Shown: positions 1 through 8,888, counted from the stretch's first letter. The stretch is DNA of 59,221 nt from an uncultured Bacteroidales bacterium (GCA_903830915.1 CAIKVR010000030.1:1-59221), one strand, 5' to 3'. Made by a program: numbers and translations. The notes: generated by a model from the sequence alone, not told the origin.

Positions 1-32
1 ACACTCTTTCCCTACACGACGCTCTTCGATCT
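1..32 (+). other. Illumina adapter remnant (non-genomic)
   Basis: These 32 bases match the Illumina TruSeq read-1 adapter/primer (33 nt, ending CTTCCGATCT) with one C missing near the 3' end (CTTCGATCT here). The genomic insert begins at about base 33. This marks the left edge of the assembled contig as untrimmed, so nothing biological should be read from it. The adapter supplies the stop codon (12-14) and the last six codons of the adjacent minus-strand ORF. Confidence 0.96.
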
Positions 33-1352
33 CAAGACATTTTCTAATAAACACACATAATAAAATGGAACATTTATCAGTTTAAATTCTTTACCTGTTG
101 GCGTTTTCACCACATCAACCGAAAGTGGCTGGGACCAAACTCGCACGGCTATGTCATGAGGTGCGTCTTCCATATAGAGATGTAAGGATCTTAATTTCGC
201 ATTGTGCCCCGATTTCACTTCTATGGGGATAGCCCAGTTTTTGTACTGAATCACGAAATCGACTTCAGCAGAAGATTGGGTTTTATTTCGATCCCAGAAT
301 TGCCGATGTGCAGACACTTGCCACTTCCACGATAATAACTCCTGCGCCACTATATGTTCTGCAATGCGTCCGCGCCAAGCATCCATTACATCCGTTACCG
401 AAAAAAGACTTTCCCGCACACCGGCTATGTAATTAACTAAACCGGTATCAAACCAGATAAGTTTGGGTCGGTGAGTCATTGATGTTAGCAATGGTATCTG
501 GGCACTTGTGACAGGATAAACCAATTCCAACAACATTGCCTTTTCAATAGTACGAAAAGCCTCACTCACTTCACGCGATTTGTAATTTGAATTACCAAAT
601 CGTTCAAAAGTAATTCTTTCGGCAGCAAAATTCCATCCATTTTTTAAAATATAGCGTATGATTTGCGCTATTGATTCATTTCGGGCATATTTTTCCACAT
701 CATCAATGTATGCGTTTAACAAAGTCTCATAGATTGTATCCACAGATAAAACATCCCTATTTACAGCATACTTATTTATTGCAGCGGGCATTCCACCAAC
801 AATCGTAAAATTGGTAAACAAGGCTATTACACGATTATGAACACTTGACACATTTAAATCCTTAACCAATTCCAAGTCAAAATCTTCACCAATCCCATTT
901 AAAAACTCTAAAAACGAACAAGGACGAATGGCTAAATACTCGACCCTACCAACAGGAAATGAGATATGTTTATCTATCAAACTTTCCAACAATGATCCTG
1001 CACAGATGACGTGCAGTTGCTTCATCTCCTCGTAAAAATATCGTAGTAGAGCCACTGCCTTTGGTGAACTTTGGATTTCATCTATAAACAATAAGGTTCG
1101 ACCCGGTTTCTTTTGTTGCTTGCAATGTCTGTAAATCGCATCGGTTAGCTCTACGACATTCGAATATTGATCAAACAACAATTTATCTTCGGGCTTATCC
1201 AGGTTCAGCGACAACATTACATCGAATTTTTTAGAGAACTCAACCACCAAAGTTGTTTTCCCCACCTGCCTTGCACCACGCAGTATCAATGGCTTTCTGT
1301 CTTCACTCTCAGACCATTGTTCTAAATACTTGAATGCGTTCCTGTTAATCAT
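12..1352 (-). CDS. AAA-family ATPase with DUF4143 (3' end cut by contig edge)
   Basis: Cytoplasmic P-loop ATPase of the common AAA_14/DUF4143 type; the cellular role of this family is poorly defined. From the start at 1352, Walker A is GARQVGKT (residues 26-33, K32) and Walker B is LLFIDE (D91-E92). The sensor-like AGSLLESL and the family motif PVGRVEYLAIRPCSFLEFL follow, and the C-terminal part has the nuclease-like VDFVI...PIEVKSG signature. The ATG at 1352 is chosen because a longer in-frame start at 1391 lies on top of the -7 box (1381-1388) and could not be transcribed. Genomic coding reaches only to base 33: the last six residues and the stop come from the adapter, so the true C-terminus is missing. 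The gene diverges from the tra operon. It could be ICE cargo or chromosomal flank. Confidence 0.85.
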   Translation of the reverse strand: MINRNAFKYLEQWSESEDRKPLILRGARQVGKTTLVVEFSKKFDVMLSLNLDKPEDKLLFDQYSNVVELTDAIYRHCKQQKKPGRTLLFIDEIQSSPKAVALLRYFYEEMKQLHVICAGSLLESLIDKHISFPVGRVEYLAIRPCSFLEFLNGIGEDFDLELVKDLNVSSVHNRVIALFTNFTIVGGMPAAINKYAVNRDVLSVDTIYETLLNAYIDDVEKYARNESIAQIIRYILKNGWNFAAERITFERFGNSNYKSREVSEAFRTIEKAMLLELVYPVTSAQIPLLTSMTHRPKLIWFDTGLVNYIAGVRESLFSVTDVMDAWRGRIAEHIVAQELLSWKWQVSAHRQFWDRNKTQSSAEVDFVIQYKNWAIPIEVKSGHNAKLRSLHLYMEDAPHDIAVRVWSQPLSVDVVKTPTGKEFKLINVPFYYVCLLENVLRSKSVV

Positions 1353-1380
1353 AATTGTGTGTTTATTAATTGATTCTGTG

Positions 1381-1410
1381 CAAAGATACATTTAATTTGT
1401 AATAAAACAA
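1381..1410 (-). promoter_or_regulatory. Bacteroides-type promoter of the ATPase gene
   Basis: On the minus strand a -7 box TATCTTTG (1388-1381) follows a -33-like TTG (1410-1408) at 19-bp spacing, matching the Bacteroides consensus TTTG / TAnnTTTG. The predicted transcript starts around 1375, giving a short leader to the ATG at 1352. The -33 box lies inside the first of the 33-bp repeats. Confidence 0.7.
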
Positions 1411-1493
1411 GGGTAAAATAATCAATTATTTGTAATGAAACAAGGGCAAAAAAGTTGATTATTTGTAATAGAACAAAGGCATAAGTCTATTTA
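1395..1493. repeat. Three tandem 33-bp repeats at the ATPase promoter
   Basis: Copies start at 1395, 1428 and 1461, an exact 33-bp period (about three helical turns). The conserved half of each reads ATTTGTAAT, two variable bases, then AACAA and GG; the other half is more variable and AT-rich. Copy 1 contains the -33 element of the ATPase promoter, so the array is well placed to be a regulator binding site for that gene. Confidence 0.75.
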
Positions 1494-1641
1494 GCCGAAA
1501 ATATGATCAACTTCTCACTTCCAATTTTAGATTCAATTACCAATCATTTTCAATTCAGACAATACTATTTACCATACCATTTCAAGTGAAAGAGCAACGC
1601 AATTGAGCCAAGTTCAGACAAACAACGACATGCTATGACAG

Positions 1642-1675
1642 ATTGAAAAAACGATTGAAATCGCCATTACATTTG
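1642..1675 (+). promoter_or_regulatory. Putative promoter of the tra operon
   Basis: A -7 box TACATTTG (1668-1675) is preceded by ATTG (1642-1645) at 22 bp, close to the Bacteroides layout. Transcription would start near 1682, downstream of an alternative ATG at 1678, which supports the ATG at 1726 as the traE start. Confidence 0.55.
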
Positions 1676-1725
1676 CGATGTCGAAGGAAGATTTCTTGGA
1701 CTTTCAACTAAAAAAAAGAGTATTT

Positions 1726-2028
1726 ATGACTAACAAAAAAGTATTTCTAACTGCAGTAAGCTTACTCGCTGCTTACATTTCAGTTCGGGCACAGGGAAAT
1801 GGTTCGGGCGGTATCACGGAAGCCACTACTATGATTACCTCCTATTTTGAACCTGCCACCAAGTTGGTGTATGCCATCGGGGCAGTTATCGGTTTAATCG
1901 GTGGGGTGAAAGTGTACAGCAAATTTTCTTCGGGCGACCCTGACACCAGCAAAACGGCGGCATCGTGGTTTGGAGCCTGTATCTTTCTGATTGTGGCGGC
2001 TACGGTCTTACGTTCCTTTTTCCTGTAA
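1726..2028 (+). CDS. traE: Conjugative transposon protein TraE (DUF4134)
   Basis: Small hydrophobic protein of the Bacteroides conjugation apparatus, by position comparable to VirB2/VirB3-type inner-membrane components. About 100 residues. It has a signal-peptide-like start (MTNKKVFLTAVSLLAAY) with a probable cleavage after VRAQ, then two transmembrane segments (around YAIGAVIGLIGGVKVY and the C-terminal IFLIVAATVLRSFFL). The start at 1726 is preferred over 1678 because the earlier ATG lies before the predicted transcription start and would put a charged extension in front of the signal peptide. It is the first gene of the tra operon and sits 4 bp before traF. The DUF4134 assignment rests on recognition of family and gene order. 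Confidence 0.88.
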   Translation: MTNKKVFLTAVSLLAAYISVRAQGNGSGGITEATTMITSYFEPATKLVYAIGAVIGLIGGVKVYSKFSSGDPDTSKTAASWFGACIFLIVAATVLRSFFL

Positions 2029-2032
2029 GGTC

Positions 2033-2356
2033 ATGTCACACTATCCTATCAACAAAGGCATCGGCAAGTCAGTGGAGTTCAAAGGACTGAAAAGCCAATA
2101 CCTCTTTCTTTTTGCCGGTGGACTGCTTACCATCTTTGTCCTTTTCGTGATCCTGTATATGACAGGAATCGGTCAATGGTTCTGCATCGGTTTTGGGGTT
2201 ATTTCATCTTCTGTTCTTGTGTGGCAAACTTTTGCGTTGAATCGCAAATACGGCGAATATGGACTAATGAAACTGGGTGCTATTCGAAACCACCCAAACT
2301 ACTTGCTTAACCGCAAAAAAATTGCCCGACTATTCAAACACATTCATCAAAAGTAA
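2033..2356 (+). CDS. traF: Conjugative transposon protein TraF (DUF4133)
   Basis: Inner-membrane protein of the Bacteroides mating apparatus, similar in position and size to VirB3. 107 residues with two adjacent membrane segments (about residues 19-60: YLFLFAGGLLTIFVLFVILY and WFCIGFGVISSSVLVW), then a basic cytoplasmic tail. The ATG at 2033 is used: an upstream in-frame ATG at 1991 lies inside traE and would add a non-hydrophobic extension. It follows the traE stop by 4 bp, and traG begins 2 bp after its own stop, so translation is probably coupled. Confidence 0.88.
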   Translation: MSHYPINKGIGKSVEFKGLKSQYLFLFAGGLLTIFVLFVILYMTGIGQWFCIGFGVISSSVLVWQTFALNRKYGEYGLMKLGAIRNHPNYLLNRKKIARLFKHIHQK

Positions 2357-2358
2357 GT

Positions 2359-4872
2359 ATGAAAAATACATTAAAAGCTACCACGCTAGAAAGCAAGTTC
2401 CCAATTTGGGGTGTAGAAATGGGTTGTATCATTTCGAAGGATGCCGATATAACGGTTGCCTTCAAAGTGGAGCTCCCCGAACTCTTTACGGTAACTGCAA
2501 AGGAATATGAAGCCATTCATTCTTCCTGGACTAAAGCAGTAAAGGTGCTTCCTGATTATTCTATCGTGCACAAACAGGATTGGTATATTAAGGAACAATA
2601 TGAACCGGAAATAAAGCAGGATGAAATGAGTTTTCTCTCCCGAAGTTTTGAACGCCATTTCAATGAACGTCCGTATCTGAATCACACTTGCTATCTTTTT
2701 TTGACCAAGACCACCAAGGAGCGTTCCCGGCTGCAAAGCAACTTTTCAACCTTGTGTCGGGGTTCGGTTATCCCTAAAGACTTTCGGGACAAAGAAACGG
2801 TTGAGAAATTTCTGGAGGCAGTCGGACAATTTGAACGCATCGTCAATGATGGCGGATTTATTTCCCTGACTCGATTAAATACAGATGAGATTGTAGGGAC
2901 TGACAACAAAGCGGGAATCGTTGAAAAATACTTTTCGCTGTCACAGGAGAATACTACCACACTAAAGGATATGACTATCAAACCGGAAGAAATGCGCATT
3001 GGGGATAATATCCTTTGCTTGCATACCTTGTCGGATGTGGATGATTTGCCTGCCAGTGTTGGAACGGATATTCGCTACGAGAAACTTTCTACCGATCGTT
3101 CCGATTGCCGGTTATCATTTGCGTCACCCGTAGGATTGTTACTTTCCTGCAATCATATTTACAATCAATACCTTTTTATCGATGATAGTGCTGAAAACTT
3201 ACGAAAATTTGAGAAAATGGGACGCAATATGCATTCCTTATCGAAATACAGTCGAAGCAACCAAATCAACAAGGAATGGATTGACAAATACCTGAACGAG
3301 GCACATAGCTTTGGACTCTCCTCTATTCGTTGCCATTGTAACGTAATGGCATGGAGTGATGACCGGGAAGAACTCAAACACATCAAGAACGATGTAGGAA
3401 GCCAGTTGGCTCTTATGGAATGTAAACCCCGGCACAACACTGTGGATACACCAACACTCTTTTGGGCAGGCATTCCGGGCAATCAAGCTGACTTTCCGGC
3501 TGAAGAAAGTTTTTATACCTTCATTGAACAGGGCATTTGCTTTTTCACCGAAGAAACAAATTACAAAAGTTCTGTTTCTCCATTTGGGATAAAAATGGTA
3601 GATAGACTGACCGGAAAACCGATTCATGTGGATATTTCGGACTTGCCCATGAAAAAAGGAATCATCACCAACCGTAACAAGTTTATTCTTGGACCATCAG
3701 GCAGTGGAAAATCTTTTTTTACCAATCACATGGTTCGGCAGTATTACGAACAAGGTTCGCATGTGCTGTTGATAGATACCGGGAATAGTTACCTCGGACT
3801 CTGTGAATTAATCAATCGCAAAACATTGGGGGAAGATGGGGTGTATTTTACCTATTCAGAACAAAATCCGATAGCATTCAACCCCTTCTTTACCGAAGAT
3901 GGCATCTATGATATTGAAAAACGGGAAAGTATCAAGACTTTGATTCTTACTTTGTGGAAACGAAATGATGAACCTCCTACCCGTGCTGAAGAAGTGGCGC
4001 TATCCAATGCGGTGAGTCTGTATATTGAAAAAATAAAAACAAAGGAATTAACCCCCAGCTTCAACAGTTTTTATGAGTATGTAAAAACAGATTATCACGA
4101 AGTGCTTGCCGGAAAGAAAGTTAGAGAGAAGGATTTTGATATTGCCAACTTCTTGAATGTGCTCGAACCCTATTACAAAGGCGGTGAATATGATTACCTA
4201 CTGAATTCAGATAAACAGATTGATTTGCTTTCCAAGCGGTTTATCGTTTTTGAGCTGGACAATATCAAGGATCATCCTATCCTGTTTCCCATTGTCACCA
4301 TAATCATTATGGAGGTTTTTATCAACAAAATGAGACGGCTAAAGGGAATCAGAAAAGTAATCCTGATTGAAGAGGCATGGAAAGCAATTGCCAAAGAAGG
4401 AATGGCAGAATATATCAAATACCTCTTTAAGACGGTTCGCAAGTATTTCGGAGAAGCCATTGTGGTAACCCAGGAAGTGGAAGATATTATCGCTTCTCCT
4501 ATTGTAAAGGAATCCATCATCAACAATTCAGACTGCAAGATTCTGCTGGATCAACGCAAGTACATGAATAAGTTTGATTCTATTCAGGCATTACTGGGAC
4601 TTACAGAAAAAGAAAAAGCACAGATACTTTCCATTAATCTGGCGAATAATCCGAACCGAGTATACAAAGAGGTTTGGATAGGCTTGGGAGGCACACAATC
4701 TGCCGTATATGCCACCGAAGTGTCCATGGATGAATATCTGACGTATACAACTGAGGAATCGGAGAAAGTTGAATTATTCAATCTAGTGGAAAAACTGGAT
4801 GGCAATATAGAACTGGCGATAAAACAACTCTCTGAGACAAAACAAATTGATAAACAATCAAGCAACAATTAG
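2359..4872 (+). CDS. traG: TraG, VirB4-like conjugation ATPase
   Basis: Energises assembly and substrate transfer through the conjugative type IV secretion machine; in Bacteroides nomenclature TraG is the VirB4 homologue, not the coupling protein. 837 residues, the usual family length. An N-terminal CagE/VirB4-like domain precedes the ATPase core, with Walker A GPSGSGKS at residues 445-452 and Walker B VILIEEAW with E671-E672. A sequence near SDCKILLDQRKY resembles the conserved region after Walker B in VirB4 proteins. No internal stop or frameshift, so the gene looks functional although the element is incomplete. A 60-bp gap separates it from traI; traH, a small gene found here in CTnDOT-type elements, is absent. 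Confidence 0.95.
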   Translation: MKNTLKATTLESKFPIWGVEMGCIISKDADITVAFKVELPELFTVTAKEYEAIHSSWTKAVKVLPDYSIVHKQDWYIKEQYEPEIKQDEMSFLSRSFERHFNERPYLNHTCYLFLTKTTKERSRLQSNFSTLCRGSVIPKDFRDKETVEKFLEAVGQFERIVNDGGFISLTRLNTDEIVGTDNKAGIVEKYFSLSQENTTTLKDMTIKPEEMRIGDNILCLHTLSDVDDLPASVGTDIRYEKLSTDRSDCRLSFASPVGLLLSCNHIYNQYLFIDDSAENLRKFEKMGRNMHSLSKYSRSNQINKEWIDKYLNEAHSFGLSSIRCHCNVMAWSDDREELKHIKNDVGSQLALMECKPRHNTVDTPTLFWAGIPGNQADFPAEESFYTFIEQGICFFTEETNYKSSVSPFGIKMVDRLTGKPIHVDISDLPMKKGIITNRNKFILGPSGSGKSFFTNHMVRQYYEQGSHVLLIDTGNSYLGLCELINRKTLGEDGVYFTYSEQNPIAFNPFFTEDGIYDIEKRESIKTLILTLWKRNDEPPTRAEEVALSNAVSLYIEKIKTKELTPSFNSFYEYVKTDYHEVLAGKKVREKDFDIANFLNVLEPYYKGGEYDYLLNSDKQIDLLSKRFIVFELDNIKDHPILFPIVTIIIMEVFINKMRRLKGIRKVILIEEAWKAIAKEGMAEYIKYLFKTVRKYFGEAIVVTQEVEDIIASPIVKESIINNSDCKILLDQRKYMNKFDSIQALLGLTEKEKAQILSINLANNPNRVYKEVWIGLGGTQSAVYATEVSMDEYLTYTTEESEKVELFNLVEKLDGNIELAIKQLSETKQIDKQSSNN

Positions 4873-4932
4873 TCATTAGTAACTTTTTCAAAAACAACTT
4901 TTTCAACTCTATTTTAAAACCCCATTATTTAA

Positions 4933-5562
4933 ATGAAAACAAAAATCTATTTAGCAGCCATCTTCCTGATGACTTGTGTAATGTCCACTAAAGCCCAGTT
5001 CGTGACTTTTGACCCGTCCAACCTGGCTCAAAGTATTGTGAATACCACCAAGCAAGTGATTGAAACTTCAACCACAGCATCGAACATGGTAAACAATTTC
5101 AAGGAAACCGTAAAGCTCTACGAGCAGGGCAAGAAGTATTATGATGCCCTGAAGTCAGTGAACAATTTAGTCAAGGATGCAAAAAAAGTACAGCAGACTG
5201 TCCTAATGGTCGGTGAGATTTCGGACATCTATGTGAACAGCTTTCAGAAAATGCTCACAGATAAGAACTATACTGTCGAGGAACTGGGAGCCATTGCTTT
5301 TGGATATTCTAAATTGCTTGAACAAAGTGGTGACTTGCTGGGCGAATTGAAAGCGGTAGTCAGTTCCAATGGTCTTTCCATGACAGACAAGGAACGCTTG
5401 GATATTATTGACCGAACCTACAACGCGGTAAAGAAAAACCGCAACTTAGTCAACTACTACACCAAAAAGAATATTGCGGTGAGCTACCTGCGCTCCCAAC
5501 GTGCAGGTGACACGAACCGGGTGATGGCATTATACGGCAGCAACAACGAAAAATACTGGTAA
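4933..5562 (+). CDS. traI: Conjugative transposon protein TraI (DUF4141)
   Basis: Exported component of the Bacteroides conjugation system, comparable in place to VirB5-type proteins that precede the polytopic VirB6 homologue. 209 residues with a signal peptide (MKTKIYLAAIFLMTCVMSTKAQ, cleavage near residue 22). The mature part is rich in helices with coiled-coil character (NFKETVKLYEQGKKYYDALKS). The C-terminus ends with the family-typical ...MALYGSNNEKYW. It is followed after 3 bp by traJ. The molecular function is not known beyond being needed for transfer in related elements. Confidence 0.9.
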   Translation: MKTKIYLAAIFLMTCVMSTKAQFVTFDPSNLAQSIVNTTKQVIETSTTASNMVNNFKETVKLYEQGKKYYDALKSVNNLVKDAKKVQQTVLMVGEISDIYVNSFQKMLTDKNYTVEELGAIAFGYSKLLEQSGDLLGELKAVVSSNGLSMTDKERLDIIDRTYNAVKKNRNLVNYYTKKNIAVSYLRSQRAGDTNRVMALYGSNNEKYW

Positions 5563-5565
5563 GCT

Positions 5566-6576
5566 ATGTTATTATCCATTGAATTCGATAACCTCCACCA
5601 GATTCTGAAAAATTTGTATGTGGAGATGATGCCACTCTGTTCCAATATGGCAGGAGTAGCGAAAGGAATAGCCGGGCTTGGAGCTTTGTTCTATGTAGCC
5701 TCCCGGGTGTGGCAATCTTTAGCCCGGGCTGAACCGATTGATGTGTATCCACTGCTTCGTCCCTTTGCGATTGGTTTGTGTATTATGTTTTTTCCCACCA
5801 TAGTATTGGGAACCATAAACGGAGTTATGAGTCCTATAGTACGCGGCACAAACCAAATGCTTCAATCGCAAACCTTTGATATGGTCAGTTATCAAAAGCA
5901 AAAAGACAAACTCGAATATGATGCCGCCTTGAAAAATCCGGCAACAGCTTATCTGGTGAGCAACGAAGAATTTGATAAGCAACTGGAGGAATTGGGTTGG
6001 ACTGCTACCGATTTGGCCACCATGACGAGTATGTATGTGGAAAAAGGAATATATAGTATGAAGAAAACAATTCAGGATTCTTTTCGGGAATTGTTGGAAA
6101 TTCTGTTTCAGGCAGCTTCGTTGGTGATTGACACCATCCGCACATTCTTCCTGATCGTATTAGCCGTCCTCGGACCCATTGCCTTTGCCATTAGTGTTTG
6201 GGATGGTTTTCAATCGACCATGACCCAATGGATAACCCGCTATGTGAGCGTATATCTCTGGCTGCCGGTATCTGATTTATTCAGTACCATACTTGCTAAA
6301 ATACAGGTATTGATGCTTCAAAATGACATTTCGGAATTGCAGAACAATCCCAATTATTCCATCGATTCATCCAATACGGTTTATATCGTATTTATGATTA
6401 TTGGCATTATTGGCTACTTCACCATACCTACCGTAGCGGGTTGGATTATACAAGCTGGTGGCATGGGAAATTATGGACGTAATGTCAGTAATACGGCAGG
6501 TAAAGCAGGCTCTGTGGCTGGTGGTATTGCCGGAGCTGCGACAGGAAACGTAGGTGGTCGACTGCTTGGAAAATAA
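5566..6576 (+). CDS. traJ: Conjugative transposon protein TraJ (VirB6/TrbL-like)
   Basis: Polytopic inner-membrane protein that forms part of the transfer channel. 336 residues with about six hydrophobic segments: residues around 28-48 (AKGIAGLGALFYVASRVW), 65-85 (FAIGLCIMFFPTIVLG), 190-225 (IRTFFLIVLAVLGPIAFAISVWDG), the YLWLPVSDLFSTILAKI segment, and 270-300 (VYIVFMIIGIIGYFTIPTVAGWI). The C-terminus is Gly/Ala-rich (GGIAGAATGNVGGRLLGK), typical of this family. The gene is intact and starts 3 bp after traI. Confidence 0.93.
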   Translation: MLLSIEFDNLHQILKNLYVEMMPLCSNMAGVAKGIAGLGALFYVASRVWQSLARAEPIDVYPLLRPFAIGLCIMFFPTIVLGTINGVMSPIVRGTNQMLQSQTFDMVSYQKQKDKLEYDAALKNPATAYLVSNEEFDKQLEELGWTATDLATMTSMYVEKGIYSMKKTIQDSFRELLEILFQAASLVIDTIRTFFLIVLAVLGPIAFAISVWDGFQSTMTQWITRYVSVYLWLPVSDLFSTILAKIQVLMLQNDISELQNNPNYSIDSSNTVYIVFMIIGIIGYFTIPTVAGWIIQAGGMGNYGRNVSNTAGKAGSVAGGIAGAATGNVGGRLLGK

Positions 6577-6647
6577 ATTTTCAACCATCTCAGTTGCTCA
6601 ATATTGGATTTATCCAACAAACGATTTACTAACTAAAAAACTCACTT

Positions 6648-7271
6648 ATGGAATTCAAATCATTAAAGAATATAGAATCAAGCTTCAAGCAGATTCGGCT
6701 TTTCAGCTTTATATTTCTCTGTCTGTGTGCTGCTATAACAGCTTATGCCGTGTGGAGTTCGTACAACTTTGCTGAAGCTCAACGACAGAAAATATATGTA
6801 CTGGATAATGGAAAATCCCTGATGCTGGCACTCTCGCAAGATTTGTCACAGAACAGACCAGTGGAAGCCCGGGAGCATGTAAAACGGTTTCACGAACTAT
6901 TCTTCACCCTTTCGCCTGATAAGAATGCGATAGAGAGTAATATCAAAAGAGCCTTATTTCTTTCAGACAGAAGTGCTTTCAATTATTATTCGGATTTATC
7001 GGAAAAAGGATATTATGCCCGTATCGTTTCGGGAAATATCAATCAAGCCATTCAGGTGGATAGCGTAATCTGTAATTTCGATAAGTATCCGTATCAGGTG
7101 ATGACTTATGCCCGGCAAATGATAATTAGAGAAAGTAATGTAACTGAACGCAGTTTGATAACACATTGCCAGTTATTAAACTCGGTAAGAAGCGATAATA
7201 ATCCTCAAGGGTTCAGCATTGAAGCTTTTGAGATAATGGAAAACAAAGACTTGACAGTCACTAACAGATAA
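6648..7271 (+). CDS. traK: Conjugative transposon protein TraK (VirB8-like)
   Basis: Bitopic inner-membrane scaffold protein of the mating apparatus; TraK is the VirB8-like member of Bacteroides tra operons. 207 residues: a short cytoplasmic N-terminus, one membrane segment at about residues 19-38 (LFSFIFLCLCAAITAYAVW), then a periplasmic domain with features of the family (REHVKRFHELFFTLSPD, YPYQVMTYARQMIIRESN). It lies 71 bp after traJ. No defect is seen. The family call is firm from sequence and gene order. Confidence 0.92.
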   Translation: MEFKSLKNIESSFKQIRLFSFIFLCLCAAITAYAVWSSYNFAEAQRQKIYVLDNGKSLMLALSQDLSQNRPVEAREHVKRFHELFFTLSPDKNAIESNIKRALFLSDRSAFNYYSDLSEKGYYARIVSGNINQAIQVDSVICNFDKYPYQVMTYARQMIIRESNVTERSLITHCQLLNSVRSDNNPQGFSIEAFEIMENKDLTVTNR

Positions 7272-7288
7272 AAACAATAAAAAGAAAA

Positions 7289-7573
7289 ATGAAACAGAAA
7301 ATAACAAACAAAATATTTCAGTTCAGAAGTCAAATAGAAGAAAAAACACAAAGCTATTGTGCTTCTCTATCTCCAAAGCAAAGGCTTGTCTCCATATTGG
7401 TAGTAAGTTCTATTTTTGGAATTGTCTCACTCTATTTCTCATTCTCGGCCATTTACAACATCAACAAAACGGATAAAGAGCAAATCAAGATAGAGCATAT
7501 CAATCAATTGAAACTGCATTCAAAAGATAGTATTAATCAACTAAATTTCAAACAATATGAAAGAAACGAATGA
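7289..7573 (+). CDS. traL: Conjugative transposon protein TraL (small membrane protein)
   Basis: 94-residue protein with one membrane segment at about residues 34-57 (LVSILVVSSIFGIVSLYFSFSAIY), flanked by a basic N-terminus and a charged C-terminus (NKTDKEQIKIEHINQLKLHSKD). Size, topology and its place between traK and traM fit TraL. The last 17 bp overlap the start of traM, indicating translational coupling. The role of TraL in transfer is not known in detail. Confidence 0.85.
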   Translation: MKQKITNKIFQFRSQIEEKTQSYCASLSPKQRLVSILVVSSIFGIVSLYFSFSAIYNINKTDKEQIKIEHINQLKLHSKDSINQLNFKQYERNE

Positions 7574-8888
7574 GGCTGACAATCCTCAAAAAGAACCGCT
7601 AACTGTCGAACAAAAACTTAGGCAGAAGAAAATGCTTATTTATCCCTTGATGTTTATTGTCTTCGGATTATGTATCTGGTATATCTTTTCTCCTTCGAAG
7701 TCGGAGAAACTCAGGGAAGCAAAAGGCTTTAATACCACGATTCCCATGCCTAAGAACAAGGACTTGTCAGACGATAAGAAAGCAGCTTTTGAACAAGCTA
7801 GATTGGAGGAAAATCAAGGGGAACAAAAGCACTCATTGCAAAGTCTGGCTTCCATGTTCAATGACGAAATGAATAGCCCGGTAGTTTCCGGATTGGATAA
7901 AAAATCTGGGTCTCAATCGAGCCGTGCTGCTGGGAACTCTACTGGCAACATTCGTACGAGAGAACATATTGCCAAAATACAAAGCTCCAACAACGCTTAC
8001 AAGCAAGTCAATCGAAACTTGGGCAGTTTTTTCGAATCGTCAAAAGTAAATCCTGACAACAGACCAACAAATCGGAAAATGGAAGAGCTATCAGCGAGAA
8101 TTCAGGAAAGTGACAATCGAAAAAGCACTATTGCCGACCAAATTGAACTCATGGAAAAATCCTATCAAATGGCAGCTAAGTATATTCCACAAGGACAAAA
8201 TCAAGGACAGTCTATGGGTGGACAAAATTATCCATCAACCGGTTCTTCGCTCCTGAGCACGAAGAAAAAAAGGCAAATTTCCAGCATCAATCAACAAATC
8301 GAGCAAACAGTTTCAAGTTTGCCTCAAACGTTGGATTCTGTTGGGATGAGCAACAACCAAAAACTACGCAATGCAGGATTTAATTCAGCTATTGGACAAA
8401 ATCAATTGGAAGATAGAAACACGATAAAAGCCTGTGTCCACGAAAACTGCTCCTTGATTAACGGTCAAAGTGTTCGATTACGGTTGCAGGAATCTGTGAA
8501 GGTTGGCAAAACGGTGATTCCACCCAACATTCTAATTTCAGGTGTAGCTAATATACAAGGTGATCGCTTGGAGATTTCGATTCAGTCCATGGAGTATCGG
8601 GGGAATATAATTCCGGTGGAACTTCGGGTATATGACACTGATGGGCAGGAGGGGATTTTTATCCCGGGTTCATTGGAGATAAATGCTTTTAAGGAAATGG
8701 CAGGAAATATCGGTTCTAATATGGGAACGAGTATATCTCTGACACAATCAGCAGGTCAACAGGTACTTTCCGGATTAGGAAAAGGTGTTATTCAAAGCGG
8801 TTCACAATATATGACTAAAAAGGTGCAAACTATTACAGTCAAACTAAAAGCCGGATACAAAGTTCTTTTGCTAATCGATCAAGAATAA
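7557..8888 (+). CDS. traM: Conjugative transposon protein TraM (VirB10-like)
   Basis: Transenvelope component linking inner and outer membrane parts of the mating channel. 443 residues: cytoplasmic N-terminus, a membrane segment at about residues 29-47 (MLIYPLMFIVFGLCIWYIF), a long low-complexity linker rich in Gln, Asn and Ser (about 70-270), and a C-terminal beta-rich VirB10-like domain from about residue 290 (IKACVHENCSLINGQSVRLR and LEISIQSMEYRGNIIPVEL). The GSLEINAFKEMAGNIGSNMG stretch is typical of the Transposon_TraM family. It overlaps traL by 17 bp and reads in another frame. Confidence 0.92.
   Translation: MKETNEADNPQKEPLTVEQKLRQKKMLIYPLMFIVFGLCIWYIFSPSKSEKLREAKGFNTTIPMPKNKDLSDDKKAAFEQARLEENQGEQKHSLQSLASMFNDEMNSPVVSGLDKKSGSQSSRAAGNSTGNIRTREHIAKIQSSNNAYKQVNRNLGSFFESSKVNPDNRPTNRKMEELSARIQESDNRKSTIADQIELMEKSYQMAAKYIPQGQNQGQSMGGQNYPSTGSSLLSTKKKRQISSINQQIEQTVSSLPQTLDSVGMSNNQKLRNAGFNSAIGQNQLEDRNTIKACVHENCSLINGQSVRLRLQESVKVGKTVIPPNILISGVANIQGDRLEISIQSMEYRGNIIPVELRVYDTDGQEGIFIPGSLEINAFKEMAGNIGSNMGTSISLTQSAGQQVLSGLGKGVIQSGSQYMTKKVQTITVKLKAGYKVLLLIDQE

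Larger units (their letters stand above)
1353..1725. other. Divergent intergenic region between ATPase and traE
   Basis: This gap holds the ATPase promoter, the 33-bp repeat array and the promoter of the tra operon. From about 1494 to 1640 I see no gene, no hairpin and no recognisable site. There is no trace of traA-D here. Confidence 0.6.

Noticed and set aside
1353-1391. Longer start (1391) for the ATPase gene
   Set aside because: It overlaps the -7 box at 1381-1388, so the codon would lie upstream of the transcription start.
1395-1493. CRISPR array
   Set aside because: Only three copies, half of each unit varies gradually, and there are no unique spacers of even length or cas genes.
1678-1725. 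Longer start for traE
   Set aside because: It lies before the predicted transcription start and would put a charged stretch ahead of a clear signal peptide.
2386-2736. Minus-strand ORFs inside traG (also 2691-2999, 3238-3627)
   Set aside because: They lie entirely within a conserved VirB4-like gene and show no domain.
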